DNA of 64,000 nt, from the NCBI GenBank assembly GCA_001303585.1, contig LJTT01000007.1:138031-202030 (forward strand), in the 5' to 3' direction. Positions 25,611-33,969 of this stretch are shown piece after piece. Source of the stretch: Betaproteobacteria bacterium SG8_41. GTDB lineage: Bacteria; Pseudomonadota; Gammaproteobacteria; Burkholderiales; SG8-41. The notes beneath the pieces were generated by a model that was not told the origin of the DNA, searched no databases, and worked only from the letters and a program-made list of their open reading frames with translations. A program made the position numbers and the translations under genes. Within the stretch, counting starts at the first letter, position 1, and the number at the start of each line of letters is the position of its first letter.

Positions 25611-26652
25611 GGTTTGAAACCTGCTTGCCCATCACCAGCGCCGCTTTGCGATCAGCAAACGTCGGCATCACTTCCCGCGCGAAGCGCCGCAGGCTATCGC
25701 GTGAGCCGCCGCCGATATTGGCAAGCACATAACTCACGCCGGCCGCGCGCAGCGCGTCGATCTTCGCCGTGATCTCGTCGGGCGTTCCGTAGAGCGCGAC
25801 CCCCTCGGTGCTCTCTGCCGTATGGTTGTAGGAGAGAACGTGCGAGCCGCCCTGCTGGCCCGGCGCGCGTGCCACGTCCACCGTGCGCTGGCGCATCTTG
25901 GCGTTCCGCTCCAGCGCCGCCATCTTGTCCGCGCGGTCCTTCGCAACGAAGACGTCCCGCGCCACGGCCACTCGCGCCGGATCGAACACCCGCCCGCGCC
26001 CCTCGACTTCCGCCTTGAAAAGGGCGATCCGCTCCCCTATAGCCTCGGGGGCCGCAAACTGATCGAGCAGAAGATTGTAGCCGCGCTCGGCTACGCGCTT
26101 GATCGAGGCCGGGCTCCCCGCCGCCATCCAGAACGGCGGATGCGGTTTCTGGAACGCCGGCGGCTCCACGCTGATGTCCTCGAACTGCCAGAAGCGTCCG
26201 CGATGAGAAAAGCGCCCGCTCGCGGTCCAGGCCCGGGTAATGACCTCGAGCGCCTCATCGAAGCGCGCTTCGGCCTCCTCCATCGGAATGCAAAAACCCT
26301 TGAACTCCGTAAAGCGGTAGCCCTTGCCCACCCCGAAATCGAGGCGTCCTTCCGAAAGCAGATCCAGTGTTGCCGCCTGTTCGGCAAGCAGCACCGGGTT
26401 GTGCCACGGCAGCACCATCACCGCGCTGCCGACCCGCAACGTGCGGGTACGGGCCGCGACCCAGGTGAGAAGGTTCAAGGTGGCAGAGACCTGGTTCCAC
26501 CCGGTGAAGTGATGCTCGACCAGGAAGCTGCTGCAATAACCCAGAGCCTCGGCTTCGATATTGAACTCAACGTAGTCCCGAAACCCCTGGCCGAGCCCGG
26601 CGCCGAGGTTGCTGGTATTGGCTTGCGCAGTTCCGAAAAGGCCGAATCGCAT
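25597..26652 (-). CDS. LLM-class flavin-dependent oxidoreductase (luciferase-like monooxygenase)
   Basis: 351 residues, a TIM-barrel flavin monooxygenase of the bacterial luciferase / alkanal monooxygenase alpha type: MRFGLFGTAQAN, FLVEHHFTGWNQVS, RTLRVGSAVMVLPWHNPVLLAEQAATLDLLSEGRLDFGVGKGYR, and GTPDEITAKIDALRAAGVSY near the C-terminus. The substrate is unknown and it needs reduced FMN from a partner reductase that is not nearby. The final residues (NRR and stop) are encoded by a decamer repeat. Confidence 0.92.
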   Translation of the reverse strand: MRFGLFGTAQANTSNLGAGLGQGFRDYVEFNIEAEALGYCSSFLVEHHFTGWNQVSATLNLLTWVAARTRTLRVGSAVMVLPWHNPVLLAEQAATLDLLSEGRLDFGVGKGYRFTEFKGFCIPMEEAEARFDEALEVITRAWTASGRFSHRGRFWQFEDISVEPPAFQKPHPPFWMAAGSPASIKRVAERGYNLLLDQFAAPEAIGERIALFKAEVEGRGRVFDPARVAVARDVFVAKDRADKMAALERNAKMRQRTVDVARAPGQQGGSHVLSYNHTAESTEGVALYGTPDEITAKIDALRAAGVSYVLANIGGGSRDSLRRFAREVMPTFADRKAALVMGKQVSNLNRR

Positions 26653-26700
26653 ACCTGTGACTATAACTTATATAGCTGCCGCAACAAGCGAGCTGGATCC

Positions 26701-26714
26701 GTGAATCGTGAATC
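26701..26714. repeat. Heptanucleotide repeat, two GTGAATC units
   Basis: Two exact units in the divergent promoter gap between the LLM gene and the M14 peptidase gene. The unit is identical to that of the eight-copy array at 25394-25449. Confidence 0.85.
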
Positions 26715-26816
26715 GCGACGCACCGCCCTTATGAGTGATAACGGGCGCCCACGAACGGCTCTACCTGGTAGGAAACCGGATTGTCACAGGCACAGGGGTT
26801 GGACGAAAATGTTCCG

Positions 26817-28400
26817 ATGCGCTGGGATTGGATGACTGCGGCACTCTTGGCGACGCGGGCGGCGCGCGTTGCCGGGGTAATTGTTTTTTTCCTGCCCGGC
26901 GGCGCGCCGGGTGCGGCCGCGTTGCAGACGCCGCTCGAGGAAGCGCGATACGAGCGTCTCAGCTCGACAACCGCGGTTACGAGTTTTCTGGCTGCTCTTG
27001 AGCGACGCAACGATCAGCAGGCCAGACACATCGTTCTCGGCCACTCCGCTGGCGGAAGGCCCCTCGATGCGCTGCTCATCTCGCAAACACTGGACACTCT
27101 GGCGGGCGCTGCGCCGCCCGCTCAGCGGCTTCGGGTCATGATCGCGGGATCGCAGCATGGCACGGAACAGTCCGGAGCAGAAGCGATCCTGATGCTCGCC
27201 CGGAACTTGCTCGAGGGACCGGAGGGTGACCTGCTGGCCGATCTGGAGTTCGTCCTCCTGCCACTCGCCAATCCCGACGGCCGTGACGCGCGCCGCCGGC
27301 AAAACGACAACCGGGTCAATCTCAGCACCGATTTTTCCGCCCTGACGCAGCCCGAGAGCCGCGCCCTCCTCGATGCCCTGGTTCGCTGGCAGCCCGATGT
27401 CTTCGTCGATCTCCATGAGTCGGGCGTTTTCAAAGCCAAGACGCTTGCGCGCCAGGGTTACATGACGAACTTTGAGGCCCAGTTCGAGATCGCCAACAAT
27501 CCCAACATCAATGCGGAGGTCGCGGAATTCAGCCGCGAGCGGGTCCGCCCGGACGCGCTTGCCCGCGTGCAGCGCCGCGGGCTCAGGGCCACGAACTACA
27601 TCGGCGAAATCATCGACATCAATCAGCGGATCATGCACGGCGGGCTCACGCTGCGGAACATCCGCAACCGGGCCGGCATTGAGGGCGCCTTCTCCTTTTT
27701 GATCGAAAGCCGGCTCGATGCTCCGCACGGGACCTACCCTACGCCCGGCAATATCAGTGCGCGCACCGCCAAGCAGCTTCTAAGCGTGCGAGAGCTGCTC
27801 GCGGCTTGCCGCGCGCAGCGCGATGCCATCGCGGCGCGCAGCCGCGCCGCTCGCAAGTCGCAAATGCGGGCCGGCGAAAACGAGCGCGTATCCCTCGTCG
27901 CGCGTTACGCGCCGGTGCCTGGCCAGGAGACGATCCTGATCGAGCTGCAACGCATCGACGATGGACGGCTGGAAATGCACCGCTTCCGTTATTTGGGTCG
28001 CATGGCGCCCTCCGATGAGTTCGTGCTGCCGGCAGCGTACGCCATCGTCGCGAATCAGGAACGGATCGGCGAAGTGCTCGGGCGCCAGCATATACAGCGC
28101 GAAACATTGCGAGAGCCGCGGAACTGCAGGGCGACAGTGCAGCATATCGTGACCCGGGAACTGGACGCGGCGCCGCGGGGCCTGGCGAGCTGGCAGAGCA
28201 CTATAGAAGAGCGCGAGACGCTCGTTCGGCTGCCTGCCGGCACGCTTTGGATCAACCTCCGGCAGCCCAGGCGACAACTCGCTTCATTGTTGCTCGAGCC
28301 GCGCTCGAACAGCAGCCTCTTCGAGCATCGCGATTTCGCGCCGCTCGTAAAGCCCGGCGAAGACTTCTTCGTGCTGCGGATCAACGACGAATGTCGCTGA
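26817..28400 (+). CDS. M14-family zinc carboxypeptidase-like protein, exported
   Basis: 527 residues from ATG 26817. The frame extends to TTG 26781, but that adds an acidic leader unlike a signal peptide. Hydrophobic residues 7-35 ending near PGAAAL act as a secretion signal. The M14 zinc site is GSQHGTEQSGAEA (HxxE); LPLANPDGRDARRRQNDNRVNL carries the substrate Arg/Asn region, VDLHES the third zinc ligand and FLIESRLD the catalytic Glu. The C-terminal 170 residues are a separate domain of unknown fold. Probably periplasmic, trimming peptides or amidated small molecules. Confidence 0.87.
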   Translation: MRWDWMTAALLATRAARVAGVIVFFLPGGAPGAAALQTPLEEARYERLSSTTAVTSFLAALERRNDQQARHIVLGHSAGGRPLDALLISQTLDTLAGAAPPAQRLRVMIAGSQHGTEQSGAEAILMLARNLLEGPEGDLLADLEFVLLPLANPDGRDARRRQNDNRVNLSTDFSALTQPESRALLDALVRWQPDVFVDLHESGVFKAKTLARQGYMTNFEAQFEIANNPNINAEVAEFSRERVRPDALARVQRRGLRATNYIGEIIDINQRIMHGGLTLRNIRNRAGIEGAFSFLIESRLDAPHGTYPTPGNISARTAKQLLSVRELLAACRAQRDAIAARSRAARKSQMRAGENERVSLVARYAPVPGQETILIELQRIDDGRLEMHRFRYLGRMAPSDEFVLPAAYAIVANQERIGEVLGRQHIQRETLREPRNCRATVQHIVTRELDAAPRGLASWQSTIEERETLVRLPAGTLWINLRQPRRQLASLLLEPRSNSSLFEHRDFAPLVKPGEDFFVLRINDECR

Positions 28401-28509
28401 CGACATAAAGGGTTCCAGCGTTGTCACACCGATTAACGCTAATCGACTGGTGACCCGTGACCGGCACGGCAAAACTCATAAGGCAGAATGCAGAAGGTTT
28501 TTGAGTTGT

Positions 28510-28541
28510 ATCTGTGTTTATCTACGTTTATCCGCGGTTAA
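28510..28541. repeat. Decamer tandem repeat, copy 5
   Basis: TCTGTGTTTA, TCTACGTTTA, TCCGCGGTTA, between the convergent M14 peptidase and alcohol dehydrogenase genes. Confidence 0.85.
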
Positions 28542-28564
28542 ATTTTAAGTTCTAAGCGGGATCC

Positions 28565-28592
28565 GATTCACGATTTACGATTTACGATTCAC
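28565..28592. repeat. Heptanucleotide tandem array, four units
   Basis: GATTCAC, GATTTAC, GATTTAC, GATTCAC. On the minus strand it begins about 8 bp after the stop of the alcohol dehydrogenase gene. Confidence 0.92.
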
Positions 28593-28599
28593 GGATCGA

Positions 28600-29631
28600 T
28601 CAGCTGACAAGCAGCGCCGCCCTTCCAATCACTTCGCCCCGCTCCACCCGTTCATGGACGGCTTCGGCTTCCTCGAGCGGCCGGATGTCGGTCACCATGG
28701 GCCACACCTCCCGGCGCGCCACGAGGTCGAGCGCCTCCAGCACTTCGACGCGAGACACATAGCGGCTGCCAAGCAGATCCTGCTCCTTCAGCAGCATATC
28801 GAGCGAGGAGACCTGGAAGCGTTGCCCGGCGCCTCCCAGCGTGACCAGCCGGCCATGCCGTGCGAGCGCCTTCGCCCCCGCCTCCAGCGTGGAGGCGGTC
28901 GAGACATAATCGATGGCGACGTCAACGCCCCGCCCATGCGTCAGGTCCATGAGCGCTTCCGCCGCGTCGCTGGACGCTGCATCGACCACATCGTCGGCCC
29001 CGGCCTTGCGGCACGCATCGAACTTGTCGCGCGCGACGTCCACTGCGATGACATGCGCCCTCGCCCATTTCGCCATCATCAACTGGTGAACCCCGAGCCC
29101 GCCGCCCGCGCCAAACACGGCCACGGTCTCGCCCGCCTTGACGCGGGCGCGCCGCAGCACTTTGTACGGCGTGGCAATCGCGTCGTTGACCACCCCGATC
29201 TCGGCGGGGTGCGCGCGGTAGTCCAGCCCTTCCGGCAGCTTGATAAAGATGTGGGCCGGCAACTTGATGTATTGGGCGTAACCGCCGTCGCAGTTTCGGC
29301 CGACGTTGCCCCCGCAGTTCTCGCACAGCGGCTCCAGCTCCGCGAGACACCAGCGGCAGTGCCCGCAGCTGAGGTAGTAGTACGCGGTAACAGGGTCACC
29401 CACCGAAAGCCCGCTGGCGCCTTTGCCTACTTCGACGATCTCTCCCGTAATTTCGTGACCGATGATGCGCGGAAAATTCGCGGCGATTCGGCCTGCCTTG
29501 ATATGCTGAATGGTCAAGCCCGAGCCGCAGGCAAGCACCCGGGCCACCGCCTCCCCCGGACCCGCCACCGGGTCGGGAACGTCCACCCGCTCGAAAGCCG
29601 TCTTGGGCCCCTTCAGGATCATTGCTTTCAT
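28600..29631 (-). CDS. Zinc-dependent alcohol dehydrogenase, MDR family
   Basis: 343 residues. A GroES-like N-terminal domain with IIGHEITGEIVEVGKG is followed by the structural zinc lobe YLSCGHCRWCLAELEPLCENCG (four Cys). The Rossmann motif is VAVFGAGGGLGVHQL. The catalytic zinc site would use a Cys near VARVLACGSG and His-Glu of GHEI. GGAG lies eight bases before ATG 29631. It follows the acyl-CoA dehydrogenase gene by 24 bp on the same strand, so the pair is probably co-transcribed and acts on a CoA-linked alcohol, aldehyde or enoyl substrate. Confidence 0.92.
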   Translation of the reverse strand: MKAMILKGPKTAFERVDVPDPVAGPGEAVARVLACGSGLTIQHIKAGRIAANFPRIIGHEITGEIVEVGKGASGLSVGDPVTAYYYLSCGHCRWCLAELEPLCENCGGNVGRNCDGGYAQYIKLPAHIFIKLPEGLDYRAHPAEIGVVNDAIATPYKVLRRARVKAGETVAVFGAGGGLGVHQLMMAKWARAHVIAVDVARDKFDACRKAGADDVVDAASSDAAEALMDLTHGRGVDVAIDYVSTASTLEAGAKALARHGRLVTLGGAGQRFQVSSLDMLLKEQDLLGSRYVSRVEVLEALDLVARREVWPMVTDIRPLEEAEAVHERVERGEVIGRAALLVS

Positions 29632-29655
29632 GCGCGTCGCTCCGTTGAAGCAGAG

Positions 29656-30840
29656 TCAGTCCTTGAACATGAAATTGGCCGCCTTGAGAAACAGCGTCCG
29701 GTTGACGCCGTCCGAGTGCAGGAAGGCCGCCGCGTCACGCACCAGCTTCTCGATGCCGAACTCCTTCATGTAGCCGTGACCGCCGTGGATTTCCATGGTC
29801 CAGGTCGCGATCTTCCAGGCTGCCTGCGCCGCCATCGCCTTGGGAAGCGCGCCGAGCGTCTTGTCCCAGCCGTGCTCCTGGTGGTCGGCGAGCCAGCAGG
29901 CGCGGTGAATGTAGGAACGGGAGGCGTCGATCAACATGCGCATCTCGGCGAGTTGCGCGCGAATGCCGTCGTGCTCGATCAGCGGTTTGCCGCCCTGCAC
30001 GCGCACCTGCGCCCACTCGACCGCTTTTCGGTGCAGCGCAACGGCAACGCCGAGGATCGTCGCGCCCGCGTAGGCATTGCTCTGCGGAAAGAACTGCGCC
30101 AGCACCGGGAATCCTTTGCCGGGTTGGCCGACGACGTTCTCGTCCGGAATGAAGCAGTCCTGGAAGACGAGCTCGGCGTTGTTGGCGAGCCGCTCGCCCA
30201 TCTTGTCGTGCACGCGGCCGATGGTGAAGCCCGGCCGGCCCCGCTCGAGCAGGAAGCAGGTCGAGCCCTCGGCCAAAGGCTTGCCCGCCTCCGTCTGCGC
30301 GAAAAGCAAATAAAAGCTCGCACGGTTGCCGTTCGAGATGAAGTGCTTCATCCCGTTAACGATCCAACCGCCGGACGTTTTCTGAGCGCTCGTGCGAAAC
30401 GGCGCCGGGTACGGCAGGAAATAGTTCGAGGCGGTGTCCGGCTCCGTGATACCGATCGCGAGCATGCCGCGCGGGTCGGACGAGAATTTCGGCAGCACGC
30501 GGGCCTGCTGATCCGCGCTGAGCGCCTTTTCCATGATCTGGGCGATCTTGAGCGTCTGCGCAAAGATGACGGACACGCCGATGTCTCCCTTCGCGAGCTC
30601 CTCGATCACCATGGCGGTGGTGAGGGAGTCCGTGCCCAGGCCGCCCCATTTCTCCGACAGCGTCATGGTGCGGATGCCAAGCTCGTGGGCTTTCTCGACA
30701 AGCTCCCAGGAAAACCCGTCCGCCGGGTCCGGGCTGGCATCAAGCTGCGCGGCGCGCGGCCTTACCTCTTGTTCGACGAACCGTCTGACCGTTTCCAGGA
30801 TGGCACGCTGTTCCTCGCTAACGAAAAAAATCTGTTCCAT
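29656..30840 (-). CDS. Acyl-CoA dehydrogenase
   Basis: 394 residues from ATG 30840; GGTGGAAG upstream favours it over the GTG five codons earlier. The N-terminal helices (EEQRAILETVRRFVEQEVRPRA) lead to the middle barrel (AIGITEPDTASNY, GMKHFISNGNRASFYLLFAQT) and the C-terminal helical domain (FFPQSNAYAGATILGVAVALHRKAVEWAQ, MEIHGGHGYMKEFGIEKLVRDA), all typical of FAD-dependent acyl-CoA dehydrogenases. It oxidises an acyl-CoA at the alpha-beta position and passes electrons to ETF. The chain specificity is not evident. Confidence 0.93.
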   Translation of the reverse strand: MEQIFFVSEEQRAILETVRRFVEQEVRPRAAQLDASPDPADGFSWELVEKAHELGIRTMTLSEKWGGLGTDSLTTAMVIEELAKGDIGVSVIFAQTLKIAQIMEKALSADQQARVLPKFSSDPRGMLAIGITEPDTASNYFLPYPAPFRTSAQKTSGGWIVNGMKHFISNGNRASFYLLFAQTEAGKPLAEGSTCFLLERGRPGFTIGRVHDKMGERLANNAELVFQDCFIPDENVVGQPGKGFPVLAQFFPQSNAYAGATILGVAVALHRKAVEWAQVRVQGGKPLIEHDGIRAQLAEMRMLIDASRSYIHRACWLADHQEHGWDKTLGALPKAMAAQAAWKIATWTMEIHGGHGYMKEFGIEKLVRDAAAFLHSDGVNRTLFLKAANFMFKD

Positions 30841-31019
30841 GGTCTTCCACCCCACTCAGTATTTCGGTCTTTTCCGTGGTGCCGTTGACTCGTTTGACGT
30901 TTCCCATCATGCGGCCGGGCAAGGATCGCGGCCCGCCTATCGACTCGAATCACAGCTTCCCGCAGTGGAGTCGGTGGCCACATTACCGCACGAACCAGCG
31001 CCGGCTCGAAAAATAAGAA

Positions 31020-31049
31020 GGGCCAGCGCGAGCGCCGGCCCTTTTTTTT
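31020..31049. terminator. Bidirectional intrinsic terminator
   Basis: Stem GGGCC-A-GCGC against GCGC-C-GGCCC (31020-31041) with eight T on the plus strand (31042-31049) and TTCTTATTTTT on the minus strand. It ends the minus-strand Bug receptor gene that stops at 31068. Confidence 0.85.
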
Positions 31050-31067
31050 CAATACCCGGACAACGGC

Positions 31068-32045
31068 TTAAACCTTGGGAATTCCGGCCTCCTCGATCAC
31101 CTTTCTCCAGCGGGCCGTCTCGGAACGTACCAAGTCGGCGAACTGTTCCGGTGTCGACGGCTGCGGATCCATCCCCGTCGCCAGCAGCTTCTCGCGCAGT
31201 TTCGGGTCCTTCAACCCCTTTACTGCGGCGGCGTTGAGCCGCGCGATGATCGATTTCGGCGTCTTCGCGGGTGCCAGCAGACCGTACCAGGTGTTGAACT
31301 CGTAGCCCGGCACGCCAGCTTCAGCAATCGTGGGCAGGTCGGGCAGGACAGGCGAGCGCTTGCCGCCGCTCACGCCCAGCGGGCGAAGCCGCTTGGCCTT
31401 GATGTGACCAAACACGGTCGGAATCGGCACCATGACGCATTGCACCTGCCCGGCGATGGCGTCCCTCACAGCCGGACCGCCGCCTTTGTAGGGAACGTGG
31501 TGGAGCTTGATCTTCGCGACGGTCATGAAATATGCCATCGACAAGTGGGTGGAGCTGCCGGCGCCTGCCGATCCGAACGCGATCTTGCCCGGCTCCGCCT
31601 TGGCCGCCGCGACGAATTGCGCGATCGTCTTGTACGGCAGGTCGTTGTTCACAATCAGCACGCTCGGCGTGAAGCCCACGATCGAAATCGGCGCGAGATC
31701 CCTGAGCGCAACGTAGCCACGCTTGGGGCGCAGCGTTTCGTTGACCGCAAGCCCGATGTTTTGAACCAGGATCGTGTAGCCGTCGGGATTGGCCGCGGCC
31801 AACAGCTTGCTGCCGATGGTGCCGCCGGCACCCCCGCGGTTGTCGACCACCAGCTGCTGGCCGAGCTCCTCGGTGAGCTTTGCACCGACCAGCCGCCCCA
31901 CCAGGTCCGACGTCCCGCCCACGGAGTACGGAACGATGAACCGAATCGGGCGTTGCGGGTATTTGTCGCCCTGCGCGGCAAAAACATGGCCGCTTGCGGC
32001 AACCAAACCCGCAAACAAGCCAATCCAGAACAATCGGTTTTTCAT
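31068..32045 (-). CDS. Bug-family (TctC) tripartite tricarboxylate transporter receptor
   Basis: 325 residues from ATG 32045, chosen by the GAGGAGGATATT ribosome site; the longer frame to 32099 is unsupported. Signal peptide to about HVFAAQ. Mature protein: KYPQRPIRFIVPYSVGGTSDLVGRL, VVDNRGGAGGTIGSK, IAFGSAGAGSSTHLSMAYF and HHVPYKGGGPAVRDAIAGQVQ. It binds a carboxylate in the periplasm. It lies 114 bp after the selenoprotein gene on the same strand, so the three genes 33783-31068 may form one operon. Confidence 0.93.
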   Translation of the reverse strand: MKNRLFWIGLFAGLVAASGHVFAAQGDKYPQRPIRFIVPYSVGGTSDLVGRLVGAKLTEELGQQLVVDNRGGAGGTIGSKLLAAANPDGYTILVQNIGLAVNETLRPKRGYVALRDLAPISIVGFTPSVLIVNNDLPYKTIAQFVAAAKAEPGKIAFGSAGAGSSTHLSMAYFMTVAKIKLHHVPYKGGGPAVRDAIAGQVQCVMVPIPTVFGHIKAKRLRPLGVSGGKRSPVLPDLPTIAEAGVPGYEFNTWYGLLAPAKTPKSIIARLNAAAVKGLKDPKLREKLLATGMDPQPSTPEQFADLVRSETARWRKVIEEAGIPKV

Positions 32046-32157
32046 AATATCCTCCTCGACCTTCAAATTGCCCCAAGAACCTAAGCTGCGGATAAACATT
32101 GATCGATGACGCGACTCGCGACCGGCAATCGCGGCAAATCTACGCTGCGACGTTGCG

Positions 32158-32171
32158 TTTCACGATTCACG
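32158..32171. repeat. Heptanucleotide repeat, two units, on the selenoprotein stop
   Basis: TTTCACG and ATTCACG; on the minus strand CGTGAATCGTGAAA. The last codons and TGA stop of the UGSC gene fall inside it. Confidence 0.75.
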
Positions 32172-32714
32172 CGATCGCGTGAGCTGCCTGACCATATCGC
32201 CCACATACCGTTCCGTCAAGGTCCGCATCTCGTCCGGCGTGAGGTTGCTCACCGGATGCGGCAGCTCGACGAACGGATGTCCGTCCATTCCCTTCGTACG
32301 AAACTGATACACCGCGGCATTCTTGAAAACCTGCGTGAGAAAAACGGTAGCCGGAATGCCGCGCTTCTCGAACTCGATTGTGTCGTGCACACTGCACAAC
32401 GTGCAGGATCCTCACCCGCCCAGCGCGGCGGCGGCCACCTGCACCTCTTTCGCCAGCTCATCGATCATTGCCGCAGTCGCAGGCTTGGAGTAGTGCTCCT
32501 TTCTCCGGATGATCACCTTGGCGACCCCGTAGCGGCTGCGCAGCGTTTCCGCCACCGTTTCCAGAATAACGTCAGCCTGCTCCTTGGTATTGTCCAGCAA
32601 TCCCACGACCTTTCCGGCAAGGTCTGGCGGCCGTGGCGCCATCGCGATTTTGAGGTGGCTTCCGCCTGCGGTGGGATCGATGAAACCCAGATCGTTCGTC
32701 ATGCTCGCGTCCAT
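32160..32714 (-). CDS. UGSC-motif selenoprotein (in-frame TGA = selenocysteine at residue 101)
   Basis: Two open stretches on the minus strand are in the same frame and are separated only by a TGA at 32414-32412. Reading it as selenocysteine gives one 184-residue protein with the motif Sec101-Gly-Ser-Cys104, followed by TLCSVHDTIEFEKRGIPAT. This is the signature of the known UGSC family of (seleno)thiol oxidoreductases. Upstream of it lies DLAGKVVGLLDNTKEQADVI, downstream VELPHPVSNLTPDEMR. A hairpin fitting bacterial SECIS rules begins 11 nt after the TGA. The role is inferred to be thiol or selenol redox chemistry; the substrate is unknown. It lies 49 bp after the gene at 32764-33783. selA/B/C/D are not in the window. 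If UGA is not recoded, the gene is truncated at residue 100. Confidence 0.85.
32382..32400 (-). promoter_or_regulatory. Candidate bacterial SECIS hairpin
   Basis: On the minus strand, 11 nt after the in-frame TGA, GUUGUGC (32400-32394) pairs with GCACGAC (32388-32382) in seven pairs (one G-U) around the loop AGUGU. The loop starts 18 nt after the UGA and has G at its second position. Both fit the usual bacterial SECIS rules (loop 16-37 nt from UGA, G in the first two loop bases). Confidence 0.75.
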
Positions 32715-32763
32715 TATCAGAAAGAAATATTCCCGACATTATCGCGCAACCTGTCCGCGCCCG

Positions 32764-33783
32764 TCACACTTCGTAGGTTCCGTGCACCGCGCGGCTCGAT
32801 TCGTTCCAGCCATGACATACGGCGGTAACGGGGCCCAGTCCTCCCGCCACGACAAGGTGCAGCCGCCCGGGATCCTTGACCGCCTTGATGAGGCAATCGT
32901 CGTCATCCGGGTCGAGACCCATCGCCCGGGCCCGCTCCGGTCGCCAGTTTCCGCCGCGCTTCAGATTTCTCTGCTCACGCACTGCAAGTTCGCACAGACG
33001 CCGCTGGACCGCGGTTCGCGTCATGCCGGCATCGGCGCACAACATGGCGTGCTGAGGACTCATCGCCACCACCATGTCGGAGTTGAACCACATATTCCAC
33101 GAGCCCGGCGCGGTCATTGCATCCCCAATGCCCGCGAGCAGGCGCTGGGGCTCGGTGCTCACGTCGTCGAAGTGGAGACGCGGACTCTCCACCATGGCGC
33201 AGGTAATCACGTTTTCCTGTGGGGAATATCCGCGCGAAACCGCGAGACTCTCCCACGGACTGAGTGCCATGTGCTCGGTGAGGCACGCCGTGTATCGGAT
33301 CGGCGAGCCGAACACCGTTGCCGACGCGAGCCCCGGAATGCCGCCGCCCATGTTCAGAAGCATGAGCCGGATCGCGCGCCCGATCGTCGCGTTCGCGCGA
33401 AAACCCGGGCCGAAACAGCCGTTGCCGCCGCGCAATCCAATCTTTTCCGCGTACGGCCCGTTGACGATCATGAGCGGCGCAACCCCATGCATCGTGCATT
33501 GCACACCGCCCATGTTCAGCTCTTCTCGAAGAATGATCCTGATGCCGCCCAGCACCAGGGGCAGATAGGCCGGCTTGCACCCGGCCATCACGGCGTGGAT
33601 GGCGACACTGCGGACGGTCGCAACCTCGCCGGCCGGAGGAATGGGGCCGATGACCTCATCGGGATCGCGCTTCGTGGCCTGGAGCATCTGATCCACTCGC
33701 GCCTCTGTCGGCGTGACGACTGGAAAGCCGTCCGACCAGTCTTTCTCGAGGAAGAACTCAAACTCGTCCAGTGTCTTTGCCAT
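32764..33783 (-). CDS. Conserved hypothetical protein upstream of the UGSC selenoprotein
   Basis: 339 residues, no signal peptide. It starts AKTLDEFEFFLEKDWSDGFPVVTPTEARVDQML; central parts are TVRSVAIHAVMAGCKPAYLPLVL, GGVQCTMHGVAPLMIVNGPYA and GLRGGNGCFGPGFRANATIGRAIRL. There are several Cys but no CxxC. Parts resemble proteins I have seen beside UGSC or reductase-type selenoproteins, yet I cannot name the family. It immediately precedes the selenoprotein with a 49-bp gap and is very probably its functional partner. Confidence 0.7.
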   Translation of the reverse strand: MAKTLDEFEFFLEKDWSDGFPVVTPTEARVDQMLQATKRDPDEVIGPIPPAGEVATVRSVAIHAVMAGCKPAYLPLVLGGIRIILREELNMGGVQCTMHGVAPLMIVNGPYAEKIGLRGGNGCFGPGFRANATIGRAIRLMLLNMGGGIPGLASATVFGSPIRYTACLTEHMALSPWESLAVSRGYSPQENVITCAMVESPRLHFDDVSTEPQRLLAGIGDAMTAPGSWNMWFNSDMVVAMSPQHAMLCADAGMTRTAVQRRLCELAVREQRNLKRGGNWRPERARAMGLDPDDDDCLIKAVKDPGRLHLVVAGGLGPVTAVCHGWNESSRAVHGTYEV

Positions 33784-33969
33784 AATCTCCGAGCTTTGAA
33801 CAATCGAATCTCATGCGTTAAGCTTTCGACTCATCCGCATCGCGACAGCGACAGGTCCGACGCGGCAAGGTGTTCCGGCCAAAAGCCGCATGGTGCGGTT
33901 AGCGGGATCTGCGGGCAGCCGGTTCCGGTTTCGATCGCCGAACGCGCATTTTAAGGGCCGCCAGCACAA

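Noticed and set aside
32160-32399. Separate 79-codon gene downstream of a 100-codon gene
   Set aside because: Both are in one frame, split only by a TGA in a UGSC motif with a SECIS-like hairpin, so they are treated as one selenoprotein gene.
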